Of a DNA stretch of 64,000 nt, positions 51,240 through 62,075 are shown piece after piece. A program made the translations under genes and the position numbers. The notes beneath the pieces are model-generated. The model was not told the origin of the DNA and did not search any database. It was given only the letters and a program-made list of their open reading frames with translations. Origin of the DNA: Ophiura sarsii (lineage: Eukaryota > Echinodermata > Ophiuroidea > Amphilepidida > Ophiuridae); the NCBI GenBank assembly GCA_035610835.1, contig CM069459.1, positions 56,153,316 through 56,217,315 on the forward strand, given 5' to 3'. Every line of letters begins with the position of its first letter. The first letter of the stretch is position 1.

Positions 51240-52311
51240 CCAGGGTCATTCAATAAGTTCTACCCCCTACCTCATAACTTTGCTATTATTTAAGCCAGTC
51301 GTATGAAATATTCCACAATTGTAGCTGTGAATCTCAGCTACGAATTCATAGTAAATTGGTCTAAGTACGGTTTGTACTTTTCTGGAGATGCTGTGAAAAC
51401 CAATGGTCCATTTAGTGCGACGGAAACGGATAAAAATAGGGCAATCTGTCTCCGAAGTGCTATTCATTTGGCCAATTGTAAGAGACAAAACGTACCTATA
51501 TGTCAATTAAAACCGTTCTAGATTACAGATATCTCTTGAAGAGACTATAAAAAATAGAATTCACTGATTTTCTTGGAGAAGAATGCCCTCTAATTAGCCA
51601 GAACCAGACCATAACAGCCTTTAGTTTTAACCCTACCCAAGAGAACCGCTGAAAAAGTTATATTTGCTTTTCTAAAGAACTAAGAGATCTTCAATATACA
51701 GGACTAAATGGAGGGATTACAAGTATATATAAGTGATAATTTTCTACCACTGACTACCTGATTGACTATTATAAAGGTAACATATACAAAAAATGTACGT
51801 TAAACTCATAAAATGACTATCGTGTTAAGATTAAACATCCGAAGCATCACTGTGACATGACTTGTAACAACGAACATTTGATTGACTAGCAGTATTCCAG
51901 TATGCTAAAGGCGAGCAATACATTCGAGTTGATATTATACTATTTGCAAGCCTACAAAGGTTAATATTGCCAACCATCGAATCTATACGTGATAATACAG
52001 TATTATATTCTGAAATCATCCATTGTTTTCTATTTTTTACTATTTAAATCGTACTGTTATATCTAATCATACAATACGGAGAGAAACCTTAAAAACATAT
52101 ATCTATCGTTAGTGTAATTTTCCGTGTCCGTTGTCCAAAATCTCTCACTGGCTTTGATTGCATCATAACAAAAGTAAAACAGATATCAGTTATCATTTAC
52201 TATGCATGTGTAGCTATGATTCAGAGCTATAATCATGACAAATGTCATGAGGCTGACATTCATATTAGCAATGTTATGAGTGAGGAGGTAGAACTTATTA
52301 ACTGACCCTCG
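51240..52311. mobile_element. mariner-type MITE with ~250-bp TIRs
   Basis: Left end CAGGGTCATTCAATAAGTTC and right end complement of GAGGGTCAGTTAATAAGTTC, with TA at 51238-51239 and 52312-52313. Diverged inverted similarity continues inward for about 250 bp. The length is 1072 bp and no transposase was seen. Confidence 0.75.
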
Positions 52312-52599
52312 TATATGGTAATTAATAGCCTACTATCATGGGCGAGCGCTACTTTTTGGTGTTCTACCTTTTCGTAATTTCGAACAACCTTTTTCTATGA
52401 TTGTGGACGCAACTGCGTAATGTACCATTCATCCTATACTATGGTCACGCGTTATGAGCTCGCCTCCCAATAGGGTGGTGCTGTTACACTATTAGTTCGA
52501 TGCTGTCATATTCCTTAAATATTTTTAAATCCGCAAAAGCTATCTCAACAAATTTGATATCATTTTAAAGCTGGAGATAGAACTTTCACAGTTTGTGCA

Positions 52600-52916
52600 T
52601 CAAAAGAGTAGAATAAGCTACCTATCTGTATTAGACAATTATCATCTACAAGTGTGCTAAAAAAAGCTCTTAAAACTTATTTGTTCCCTTAACAGTTTTT
52701 TCTGTATATATTTTGGTTTCTAATCTATTTTGTATGTACTATAATATATTGTACTATGATCAAGTTACACTCACATTTTGTAGTTTAAGTTGTAATTGTA
52801 AGGTTTATTATCTTGTAAGCGCTCTGAGCCTTTTGGAAATGGCGCAATTAATGCTTTCTATATTGTATTGTATTGTATTGTATTGTATTGTATTGTATTG
52901 TATTGTATTGTAAGCC
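52600..52916 (+). mobile_element. LINE 3' tail with (TATTG)n
   Basis: Plus-strand remnants of the last codons (N-K-L-P then L-K-K-A-L-K-T-Y-L-F) are followed by a 3' UTR with AGCGCTCTGAGCCTTTTGG. About 11 tandem TATTG units end at 52,913. The W before N-K-L-P is a TAG here, so it is dead. Confidence 0.8.
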
Positions 52917-53138
52917 CTAATAACAAGCTATCTGCCTGCAAAATGGCATTGGTATAGCTAATACAGAAGGGGAGATACAGCTGTTTGAAGTTTGGGGACC
53001 TGGGGTGGTGCCGGAAGGGATGCCGCCTGTACAAACTCAATGGGGATAATCCCATGCTTTGTTCTTTTTACAATAACTAGTCATCCCTGATGTTACAAAC
53101 ACCATTCTGGTCCCATTTTAAAGGATATTTAGTAGTCT

Positions 53139-54745
53139 TTAAGGCCACGTGTTTTGAACTGACCCCCAAAAAAGGGTGGCAGCGTTGCATTTTTGGTGAC
53201 GGATCATCCATCTCTCTCTATTAACTCAACAACTAAATGTGGTAGAGCTATGGTTTAGGTGTCATTTGAAAGCCTATTTATTATCTAGCTACATTGTGTG
53301 AATAAATCAGGTATTTCTATACCTGTTTGGCTGAGATATGATTGATTATATTTCGAAAGTCAGGGGTGGCGGCGGCGGCGGTGGCGCTGTGTACAATCTC
53401 TATGGGGAATATAGAAAATGTTCCCAATTTTACGTTCAATTTACAATGACTCCTCATCTCTGTATGGTACAAACATGATTTTGCTCTCATTTTATAGATT
53501 GTTTTATATTCTATAAGTTTCAGTTTCAACAAACGTGTCAACTATTACGTAACAATTGTAATCACGAATCGATTGCATTGTCCTTGGCTTTTCCCCTATT
53601 CGCTACACAGTGAACTTGCCCTAACTCATCGGTTTTACATACATGACTATAACAACAACAAAAGTATACAACTAATGATAACAAAATTATACATTTTTGG
53701 AAAGCTCTCAAATAGGGGAATTCAAATATGCTGTTTAAATCAGGATAGGGTGAATAGCCAAAAAATATATGTGTAAACTCTAATAAATATGAAATGTAAA
53801 CGTTTGTGCTCATTCACTTCCCGATATAGTATATTTCAACAAGTTTCCCTTGACAACCATTATGTTCTGATGGGTAAATTGCATGAGGAACTAATATGCC
53901 CGGTAACATGATGATTGGGATAGGAATAAAAAAAATATTGAGCTTTAATCAAAATATGAAAACAAATCGATATTCTTTGAACATTCTTAATCACAACATG
54001 TTACCATTAGGTCCATTGCAAATTCCAATAGCATATTTGGATTTCTTGTGTGATTACCGTTCAGAAAATATATACTTTTTATGGGGTAGAACAAGTAGTT
54101 ATTGCGATATGCTAATTCGAATCTCAGATGGTGCAAAATGTAAAAATCTGGACATGCAACAGGAAGGGTGGCGAGTTCCAAACACATGGCCTTAAGTATG
54201 TGGTTCAACAGACTTGTCAGCTATTTGTAACAACTAATTATTTAAGGATAAGACCATGATCATCAGCTTTCTTCCTACTCGCTACACAGTCAGCATGAAT
54301 AATCAGCCTCAATTTACCGGATTTATAAAAATGAACAGAAAAAGTTTTCAACCTGTGATAGCAAAAGTATACATTTTTGGAAAGCTTGTAACTAGAGGAA
54401 TTCCGAAATGCAGTTCAGGTAAGTGTACATCTTTAAAAAATATTTCTGAAAATTCTAAAAATATATAAAATAGAAATTGGAGATATTGACTAGCCGGTAT
54501 AATTACCTTTCCGACGTAGTAACCTTTGACAATTATATATCATCTGATGGGTAATTTCACGAGGAATTCAAATATGTACAGTAAATAATGATAAGGGCAA
54601 GTATAAAACAAATTAGGGATCTCAAATTATAAAAATTAAAAATCTGATATTTTTTCGAACATTGTGAATCATACCATTGGTCGTACTATAATTTCAATAT
54701 TTGGTTTTCCTCGTGCAATTTCCCTTCAGAAAATGTACTACTTTT
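53139..54745. repeat. 0.75-kb repeat, two direct copies
   Basis: The first copy runs from about 53139 (AAGGCCACGTGTTTTGAACT) to 54196 (complement-like end ...ACACATGGCCTT). The second, 54,250-54,745, matches 53,570-54,080, sharing cgctacacagt, atacatttttggaaagct and a cagaaaatrta word. A ggcggcggcggtggc trinucleotide tract lies at 53,364-53,385. ORFs inside (53896-54195, 54256-54468) are repeats read by chance. Confidence 0.7.
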
Positions 54746-54762
54746 ACTACCTCAGGGGTATA

Positions 54763-55782
54763 CAAGGTGTCTCAATAAAAACCGTGCACGTGTTTACCAA
54801 ACTTATTGACCATGAACTTCTAGAATTTGGTGTAACAATTGTATACATATTGATAGACTAAATGCTAAGCTTTCATATGTCGTTTGTTTCATCTGATTTG
54901 GTTTTGTCAATATTGAGATATGACCAATTAACTAAAGCTACCTAAAATCGACGTTGTGCCACTTTACAGTTTGCAATGAATAGAAAGGGTTACTCCGGAG
55001 AGGGGAGGGGAGGGGGCGGGGTTTGTTACCACCCCCTAAGAAATCCAATCCGAAATGCAGAGTATGCTTATTTGGGTACCATGGTATAGCTAGAGGTTCC
55101 ATACATACCAAAACAAGTACAAACATCCCACGCATGACGTCACAATGACGACACTAAACATGGCCGACTTTACAAAATCCCGCCGTATTCGCTGGACAGA
55201 GAAATATAGGCCAAAATAGAGATCTTCGCCAAAAAAAGTTCCAAATATCGGAATTTCACCCGTTTTTTGCTTATAAGTGAGGAAATGGTGTTTTTAACAT
55301 AGGCCTATGCTATAATATTCAGGACCATACAGTATTTTTTTCAAAATGGCGATTTAAAAAATTGTAAGACCACCCCCACCTAATATCGGACTTCGACGGC
55401 TTACCCTACCCCCGAGTAAAGTGGCACCCTCAATTTGGTTTCGTCAAAATGAGCGCAGGGGATGTAAAAGCGATCACCTAGACGCCCTAGGTCACTGTTC
55501 TTTGCGTTTTAGCGCAATCGGCGACCACCCTCCCTCAGGAAGACGAGGGTTTTAATGCTTCTTAAGCATTCTTTCTGTAAAAGTGGCACAACGTCGATTT
55601 TACGTAGCTTTAGTGAATTTATCATATCTCAGGATTTACAAAACCAAATTAGATGAAATAAACGGCATGTGAAAGCTAAGCGATTAATCTATCAATATGT
55701 ATACAAATGTTACACCAAATTCTAGAAGTGCATGGTCAATATGTTGGGTAAACACGTGCACGGTTTTTATTGAGACACCCTG
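54763..55782. mobile_element. mariner-type MITE with ~205-bp TIRs
   Basis: CAAGGTGTCTCAATAAAAAC at the left and the complement of CAGGGTGTCTCAATAAAAAC at the right, with TA at 54761-54762 and 55783-55784. Each TIR is about 205 bp, ending near the shared acgttgtgccactttacag word. The 1020-bp element has a G-rich interior and no transposase. Confidence 0.9.
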
Positions 55783-55784
55783 TA

Positions 55785-56109
55785 CAAGCAAATATAAATG
55801 TGTAAAGTTAAAATCATGTCGCGAAAGGCAAAATCCATGTGTAACACGAAAAGAGGCGAGCTTCGAACGCGTGACCCTATACAAATGTTGCGTAAATAGT
55901 GTTGTTACGCTTTATTCCGTAATGGACTTAATTACAGTCTAGCAATGTTTCCAATCCATCAATGTATGTTAGATTCAACAGTCGCCCCCATACCTGATGA
56001 TCATTGATACGTGCTTATTATAACGTAACGTACATGAATAAATTTGGAGACCTACATGCATTTGAATTTGAATATTGACAAATCAACATCATCACCCTTG
56101 AAGCTCGTC
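55785..56109. other. no gene seen
   Basis: Spacer between the mariner-type MITE and the putative exon. Nothing is recognised. Confidence 0.35.
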
Positions 56110-56180
56110 TTACCAAGCTTGCATATTAGACTGGTTGTTTAAACTGTCGTCTGAACCGGACATCCACCAGTTTTCGGTAC
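56110..56180 (-). CDS. putative terminal exon, paralogous to 50778-50845
   Basis: Acceptor TTCTTTTGCTTACAG, then two bases of a split codon, 22 codons and TAA: T-E-N-W-W-M-S-G-S-D-D-S...M-Q-A-W. The intron side also resembles the other copy (ttcaccttcaa, gcttacag). The host gene is unknown. Together the pair suggests a second small tandem duplication. Confidence 0.4.
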
Positions 56181-56239
56181 CTGTAAGCAAAAGAATTGAA
56201 GGTGAAGGAAAGAATTGGGTTATCATTTCCTTCGGCTAA

Positions 56240-56533
56240 ATATATTTCAGACAACAGCTAGCCCTCTCGAGTGGACCTCCCCGGTGTGCTGATATGATGG
56301 GACCCCATTGGAAATAAGCTTGCACCTTATTGTCAGGCTTAATGGGCAATCCTGGTATGTCAGTTTTGGTGTCAGTGTCTGCCATCCTGGATGGCATTGT
56401 GGTGAAATGTTTGTTATTTATGTTGTTATGTAATTTATTGTACTTTGTAAATTGTATTTTTTTCTTCTTCGATCATTTTGTTTATATTTATGCTGACGAT
56501 GCCGAATAAAAACAAACAAACAAACAAACAAAC
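56240..56533 (+). mobile_element. LINE/SINE 3' tail with (AAAC)n
   Basis: Ends in tgctgacgatgccgaataaa followed by (aaac)n at 56,509-56,533, with an AATAAA signal. It interrupts similarity between the 56.1-56.6 kb and 50.8-51.0 kb segments, so it inserted after that duplication. Its class is uncertain. Confidence 0.6.
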
Positions 56534-57558
56534 ATTTAAACTTGACTGTTAGTAGTAGTGCCTCTTTAATTACTTTCGTAAAGTCTTGCAGCCTATACCA
56601 AACCTGAATCATAATTGATGATAATATTCGACCATCCGCGATGCCAATTCGATGTTTTTATTCCATAGCTCTCCCATAGAGAGCTAGGGCTACATTCAAT
56701 CTAAATAAAAAATAGTATTGCCCTCGCCTTGGTCTTCTAAATAAGATTACCTTTCATGTTATTGATCCTTCTAACATGGCATTTAGAATGATGATGAGAT
56801 TCAGGGACTTCTAATTGTTCACGGAATAAAAAATACATGCCAGTACATGGTGATGCGTTGTATGCGTGTTATCATTTAATTCATGAAATTCGATTATTAT
56901 ACCGTTTAATTATAGAGGTGATTTTCTCATCTTAAAAAGCAATCCTAGCCAAAACTTCGTAACTTTCGATGTACACTTATCCATGTCACTCAAAAGTAAT
57001 ATTCTCCGGATGTTTAATGCGGTAGTTCGCGTATATGTCTTATTTTTCTACGAGAAGTTCTTCTGACTGACGATATTTCGTGAGTAGACCGCTATGTTGG
57101 ATATTCTCGATCCCTTGTTTTAGAGTACAAATGTCGTATTTACTACCACGAGTCGGTGAAACGTATCTAGCGTTCACAAATTGTAAATGTAATTATAAAA
57201 CATTGTGCATTTTTTTAACTGGCTTTTGTATATTTGTTTGTAAATTACTACACCAAGCAAAAGTACTTGCCATAAGTGCGCCGGTGAAATGAATGATACG
57301 GCCGATCAAATGGCGGTCATGTGGAAGATTATAAGATTAAGGTCAAGTCTTCTGGGATGGCCGTAGCCTTTCATCAAGGCGTTGTGGTGGTGTACATGTA
57401 TGTGACCACTTTTAAAACAGTGTGACCGCCCTCTATACAAAATAGTATAATACAACTCCGCTCGGCATCCCGCTGTCGGCGCTCGACTAGGATGGCCGAC
57501 TGTGTCCATTAGTCGCTTGTATCGTTTTAACAATTTTCGGTTATATTTTCATTTTCAG
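56534..57558. other. no gene recognised
   Basis: ORFs at 57080-57292 (+) and 57306-57533 (-) show no known domain. This is probably intron or intergenic DNA upstream of the CMAS-type exon. Confidence 0.35.
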
Positions 57559-57746
57559 AATGACATATTACGAAATGGACCCAAAATTCAGCATCGACAT
57601 CGACACGGATGTAGACTTAACCATTGCAGAACACAGGGTTATTAAGTATGGTTATGTACGTAAACTTAAGCCAAGACATATCAAACTGGCAGTTTTTCAG
57701 GCAGACGGAGTGCTCACCGACGGACAAGTGCATATGACGGCAGACG
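57559..57746 (+). CDS. CMAS: CMP-sialate synthase (CMAS)-type exon
   Basis: Acceptor TATTTTCATTTTCAG and donor G|GTAAAA bound 188 bp. It encodes the junction between the cytidylyltransferase domain and the C-terminal HAD-like domain of CMAS: M-T-Y-Y-E-M, S-I-D-I-D-T-D-V-D, I-A-E-H-R-V-I-K-Y-G-Y, then A-V-F-Q-A-D-G-V-L-T-D-G. In animal CMAS the matching words are YYEM, SVDIDVDID, IAEQRV and NIDGCLTNG. The first Asp of the HAD D-x-D is Gln here (Asn in the vertebrate protein), as expected for a non-catalytic HAD domain. CMAS makes CMP-sialate, the donor used by the sialyltransferases in this window. No other CMAS exon was found, so the gene may extend over long introns or be a fragment. Confidence 0.75.
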
Positions 57747-58084
57747 GTAAAAATTGATAAGGTCAAAGACACAAGTTTTAAAAAATACAAAAAACACAAA
57801 TGTTTCCCCATATTTTGAATTAGATATGTTGACGAAGTCGCAAGCTCAGTTTGGTTGGGGGTATAAATTTAACGATTCAATGATTGATTTTGAGACTTTT
57901 GCACCACCTGCGCAGATCACTTTAAAAAACCATAAATAAAATAGGACATGACAAGGCGGGACACAGCGCAAAGTGAGAAGGTTGTCAAGTGTTTTACCTT
58001 TTCATATGTGGTTTCCTTATTGCCATGCTTATTGGACCATAACAGGCACGCTATTTAAGTCACGTGCAAATCGAAACTTGTTTC
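57747..58084. other. no gene recognised
   Basis: A 61-codon ORF at 57754-57939 follows the CMAS-type exon but resembles neither CMAS nor another known protein. Confidence 0.35.
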
Positions 58085-58262
58085 TGGTAGCCGGAAGTAT
58101 CCCCTTACTCATATCCCTCCCCCTTCCCCACCGATCAATGTTGCGAGGCCATGTGCTGATGGTGGGCAAATTGTGGGATTCAACATTGATTAGGGGGAAG
58201 GGGGAACACTTTATATTACATCTACAAAGTGTTCGAACACTTTTTTCTAACATTGTAGCACA
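58085..58262. repeat. ~170-bp dispersed repeat, copy 2 (inverted)
   Basis: Inverted relative to 51017-51185. Its minus-strand reading M-L-E-K-S-V-R-T-L...P-L-I-N-V-E-S is shared with the plus-strand reading of copy 1. Confidence 0.65.
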
Positions 58263-58653
58263 AAAAGTCCCTGACCAGGCGCTTGTTGGCTAACCCAAAA
58301 TCAATAATCGAGTGGATATTGTTGATGTTATGATTGTTTAAATGACTACAACTACTAAAGCAATGCACTAAAATTGGGTTTCAATAGGATATCCTTGCTT
58401 AGTGTGTGATTACGCATTGAAAAGGTGTGTGTGTAACGACTCCCTGTCGATGTCTGTTACCCATTCATCCCCATACCTGAATGGTTGAGATAGCACACAG
58501 TGGACAATACAAATCAATGATATCCCATAGGAAATTCTAGTGCAACTTTGTTGTCGTTACTTGTGGTTATTGAAATCATCATACATAGCACGCAGGTATC
58601 GCTTTCAATGAGTGACCTTGCCGATTTCTAACCCACGCAAAGATCGATTTCAG

Positions 58654-58710
58654 GATGTCAACCTTGCGCTAAAACCTTACGAGAAGTTTGTTTTCCCTGA
58701 ATTAATTGAG
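58654..58710 (+). CDS. putative short exon, perhaps of the methyltransferase
   Basis: CGATTTCAG|GAT...GAG|GTAGGG frames 19 codons: D-V-N-L-A-L-K-P-Y-E-K-F-V-F-P-E-L-I-E. A K...F...E-L-I-E stretch just before the second half of the fold would suit TylF-like methyltransferases. It cannot follow the CMAS-type exon directly, because that junction gives a stop. At least one more exon would be needed before 61614. Confidence 0.35.
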
Positions 58711-59215
58711 GTAGGGTTAGCTGGCAGACATGATGGCGAAGTAGGGGGATTGTTCGTAATTTTCTCTATAATATGATGCCAAATCTGACATATTTGGTCC
58801 ACAAACAGTGATTTTATCGCTAATTTTAGAATTTAACAATTTTCGTGACTTAGCTTCTTGTAACCATTCACTTGACCGGACTAAAATTCGTACGATATTT
58901 TAAGAGCAATTTCCGTACTAACGGAATTTTAAGCTTTAATTTCATATCAAAAACATTGATGCCCGACTTCTTTTTTGATAAGAAAAACCGAGTCTGATTT
59001 TCACCGATTTTCGGTCAGAAAACGAAACTTACGATCCCCCGTTAGGCCTCGCCAACTTGATTTTTAGTTTCCCGTAACCCGCCCGCGCTTCATTTTCATG
59101 CCCGCGTTTGAATTCATTATTGAAATTTTGGAAAAAAATACAGTTTTTGCAATGATAACGTCCGAATTCATGCATTTTGTGTGATGAAATTGTGAAAAAT
59201 GATTTTGACAATCAC
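58711..59215. other. no gene seen
   Basis: AT-rich. The ORF at 59029-59211 has no motif. Confidence 0.35.
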
Positions 59216-59221
59216 AATTTT

Positions 59222-59960
59222 ACTGTGCATATTAGTTCCTCATGCAATTACCCATCAGAAAAATGGTTGTCAATGGTAACTTGTTGAAATACACTATATC
59301 GGGAAGTAAATGAGCACAAACGTTTAAATTTCATATTTATTAGAGTGTACAAGTATATTTTTGGAGGTATGCACCCTATCCTGATTTTAAGGGCATTTTT
59401 GAATTCCCCTATTTGAGAGCTTTCCAAAATTGTATAATTTTGCTATCATCGGTTGAATACTTTTGTTGATATAGTCATGTATGTAAAACCGATGAATTTG
59501 GGGCAAGTTCACAGCGAATAGGGAGAAAGCCAAGGACAATGCAATCGATTCATGATTATAATTGTTACATAATAGTTGTCACGTTTGTTGAAACAGAATC
59601 TTATAGAATATAAAATAATCTATAAAATGAGAGCAAAATCATATTTGTACCATAAAGGGATGAGGAGTTATGGTTAATTGAACGTAGAATTGGGAACGTT
59701 TTCTATATTCCCCATAGAGATTGTACACAGCACCACCGCCACCGCTGCCACCGCCACCGCCACCACCCCTAGCTTTCACAATATAATCAATCATATCTCA
59801 GCCAATCAGTTATAGAAATACCTGATTTATTCACACAATGTAGCTAGATAAATAGGCTTTCAAATGACACCTCAACCATTATAGCTCTACCACGTTTAGT
59901 GCAAAGCAACCACCCTTTTTGGGTGGCGAGTTCAATCAAAACACATGGCCTTATGAATGA
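59222..59960. repeat. 0.75-kb repeat, inverted copy
   Basis: Reverse complement of about 53,140-53,900, ending in ...AACACATGGCCTT at 59,953. It includes the ccaccgccaccgcc tract at 59,728-59,768. With the direct copies it places inverted repeats on both sides of 54-59 kb. Confidence 0.8.
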
Positions 59961-60710
59961 GGTATCAAACTACGGCGATGATATTTGCCCATTTAATGTA
60001 TCTCAGACCTTTGGTACTGATTATTGATTTTTGATAAGCCAACATCAATGCGCCTGGTCAGGGATTTTTTGTCGTCTGTCATATTTTGGCGCAGCGTGCA
60101 GCAGCGGCATCGTGAATAATTGCATAATTAGCATATAGTATAGATAATTGACATCGTGAATATTTATTATAGTTCAGTCCAGCTCCAAATTGGCGAAACC
60201 TATTTACTTCAGCGAATTAATTCAGAAAAGCGTCGCGCGCAAAACACTCGCATAATGCAATATGGCGGCAATGTCGCAGTGTCATTGTATGCGTGACGCT
60301 TGCGTAAGCCAAAATCGCGCTTATAGATTAAAAAAACCCCGAATATTTCTCGCCAATGAGATCTTTTTGAATTAGTGAAGAATGTTTCAAGTCAATTGGC
60401 TTCATTTTATGACCGACAGGTCCTCTTTAAAAACAGGACTGATAATTCAATCCTAGCATGCCTAGGGTGAACATGGTTTATTTTAAACGACTTGAACATA
60501 AAATGAGGTTTGACACAAAATCTTATATTGTGTGAAAATGAATGTTACTACAGGACTTTCCATTACTCAAATATACGCGACTATTGTCGTTGTCTGTGCC
60601 ATGATGCACAGATTCTCCTTTGAGATATGGACTTTTTATGTCGTGTGTGGACAATACTCAACATCTCTGAATAAATTCATCAGGTTTGCAGGAACAAATA
60701 ATTGAGATTT
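59961..60710. other. no gene seen
   Basis: No recognised coding or repeat feature. Confidence 0.35.
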
Positions 60711-60714
60711 TCAT

Positions 60715-61410
60715 CTTTCAAAACCAGAAATGTTTACTCACGATTGACAGTTTCGTGTGTTATGATCTACACACTCCCTCAGAACAACCCCTTCTGACCC
60801 GTGCTGCTTCCCGTTAAGGGCGCTGTTACGGTGATCAGTGGGTCATAGACATGACTTAGAAAATGGGGCCCGTCGTCTCTGTTCATAGTGTAGGGTGCTT
60901 TCCGTCGAATCCAAATGGCTTCGCGGATGTGTCGCGATTGTGGTTTGCTCTCCTTGCAAAGGATTTTGGCATTAATTCAGTCAATAACATGGTTCTTTTG
61001 TACAGCGTGGTAAGCGATAACTGTTTTGCTATACTCTCTCTCTGACTGTTTTCTATTCAAATGAGTGAAGTTTTTCTTTTTTGAGGTTATTTTCTCCGTC
61101 TCTTTCTGATGCTCTTGCATTCTGGTGTTAAAGCGTCCAGTTTCTCCGACGTAAGACTTTTTGCAATTAATGCACGGTATTTCATACACACAGTCCTTAG
61201 AAACACGCTGTACAAAAGAACCATGTTATTGACTGGACTAATGCCAAAATCCTTTGCCCATTTTCTAAGTCATGTCTATCACCCACTGATCACCGTAACA
61301 GCGCCCTCAACGGGAAGCAGCACAGGTCAGAATAGGTTATTTTGAGAAAGTGTGTAGATCATAACACACGAAACTGTCAATCGTGAGTAAACATTTCTGG
61401 TTTTGAAAAT
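60715..61410 (-). mobile_element. Penelope-like element 3' end, folded back
   Basis: The minus-strand frame from 61189 reads Y-E-I-P-C-I-N-C-K-K-S-Y-V-G-E-T-G-R-F, a GIY-YIG endonuclease start with the CCHH-type Cys spacing of Penelope-like retroelements. It continues A-Y-H-A-V-Q-K-N-H-V-I-D, then a stop in place of the usual W, then R-H-I-R-E-A-I-W-I-R-R-K and L-S-H-V-Y-D-P-L near 60,850. At 61,195-61,408 the same C-terminal segment recurs in the opposite orientation with about 100 bp deleted, giving an inverted repeat around the endonuclease. It has stops and is dead. Confidence 0.85.
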
Positions 61411-61613
61411 CTCGAATTAATACTCAACATCCTATTTCATATACATTTGAGTGACCATCGAATCCAAATTTATGCTCATGACCTGAGACGATATTCAGTT
61501 AAAATCGTCTCAACTCATAACAACACTGTGGTTTCTCAGATTGGTTACTGTAAAAGGGAAACACGAATTAATTAATTGATTAATCTTAAATTATTGTTAT
61601 ACTTTTCTTTTAG

Positions 61614-61761
61614 TATGCTGAGGCTCGTCCAGGTTTTCGTATATATCATTTCTGCACATGGATCTTGATGTTGAAGAGCCAACGTTGAAAGCACTTGAAT
61701 CTTTATGGCCTAGAGTTTGCAGAGGGGGTGTGGTTGTTTTTGATGAATACGCCATATCTAG
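61614..61761 (+). pseudogene. TylF-like SAM methyltransferase exon with 2-bp frameshift
   Basis: Acceptor ATACTTTTCTTTTAG and donor AG|GTAAAA. The reading starts Y-A-E-A-R-P-G-F-R-I, then two extra bases (TA in a tatata run, 61644-61645) shift the frame. It then continues S-F-L-H-M-D-L-D-V-E-E-P-T and P-R-V-C-R-G-G-V-V-V-F-D-E-Y. The LHxDxDxxxPT and GGVVVFDEY blocks match the second half of TylF/MycF-type class I methyltransferases, where the Asp residues bind the metal. The phase 2 end joins the exon at 62867 as AG+A (Arg). The frameshift may be a real lesion or an assembly slip. Confidence 0.7.
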
Positions 61762-62075
61762 GTAAAATATCATTTTCAATAGTCTACTTTCAAGTTTAAA
61801 TTCAATAATAAGTTTATACATTGAGAAATATTAAACTTCCTTCAAAAATTTGAAGTTACACATGATGATAGATAGCAATTTATGCCTAGTTGATTCATTT
61901 TTGATTTTTGTAGAGGTATCTTGTAATCATCAAATTGGTGATAAACGCTACCGTTCGTATACTTAGTGAATACTGAATAGTCGATTTCAATGACAATACT
62001 TAGGTCACTGAGCGATCCAGGTCATTCCAGATGATGACGGTGTTTTACGTCATTTAGGTCCTAAACAAACAATTG

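Noticed and set aside
53896..54468. ORFs 53896-54195 and 54256-54468 as a duplicated small protein
   Set aside because: They lie in the dispersed 0.75-kb repeat and are in different frames relative to the shared DNA.
54664..55884. Two ORFs sharing the reading G-V-S-I-K-T-V-H-V-F-T as a protein family
   Set aside because: They are the two terminal inverted repeats of the mariner-type MITE, read from opposite strands.
60977..61189. Free-standing GIY-YIG endonuclease gene
   Set aside because: Flanking readings and Cys spacing match Penelope-like retroelements, and the frame is interrupted.
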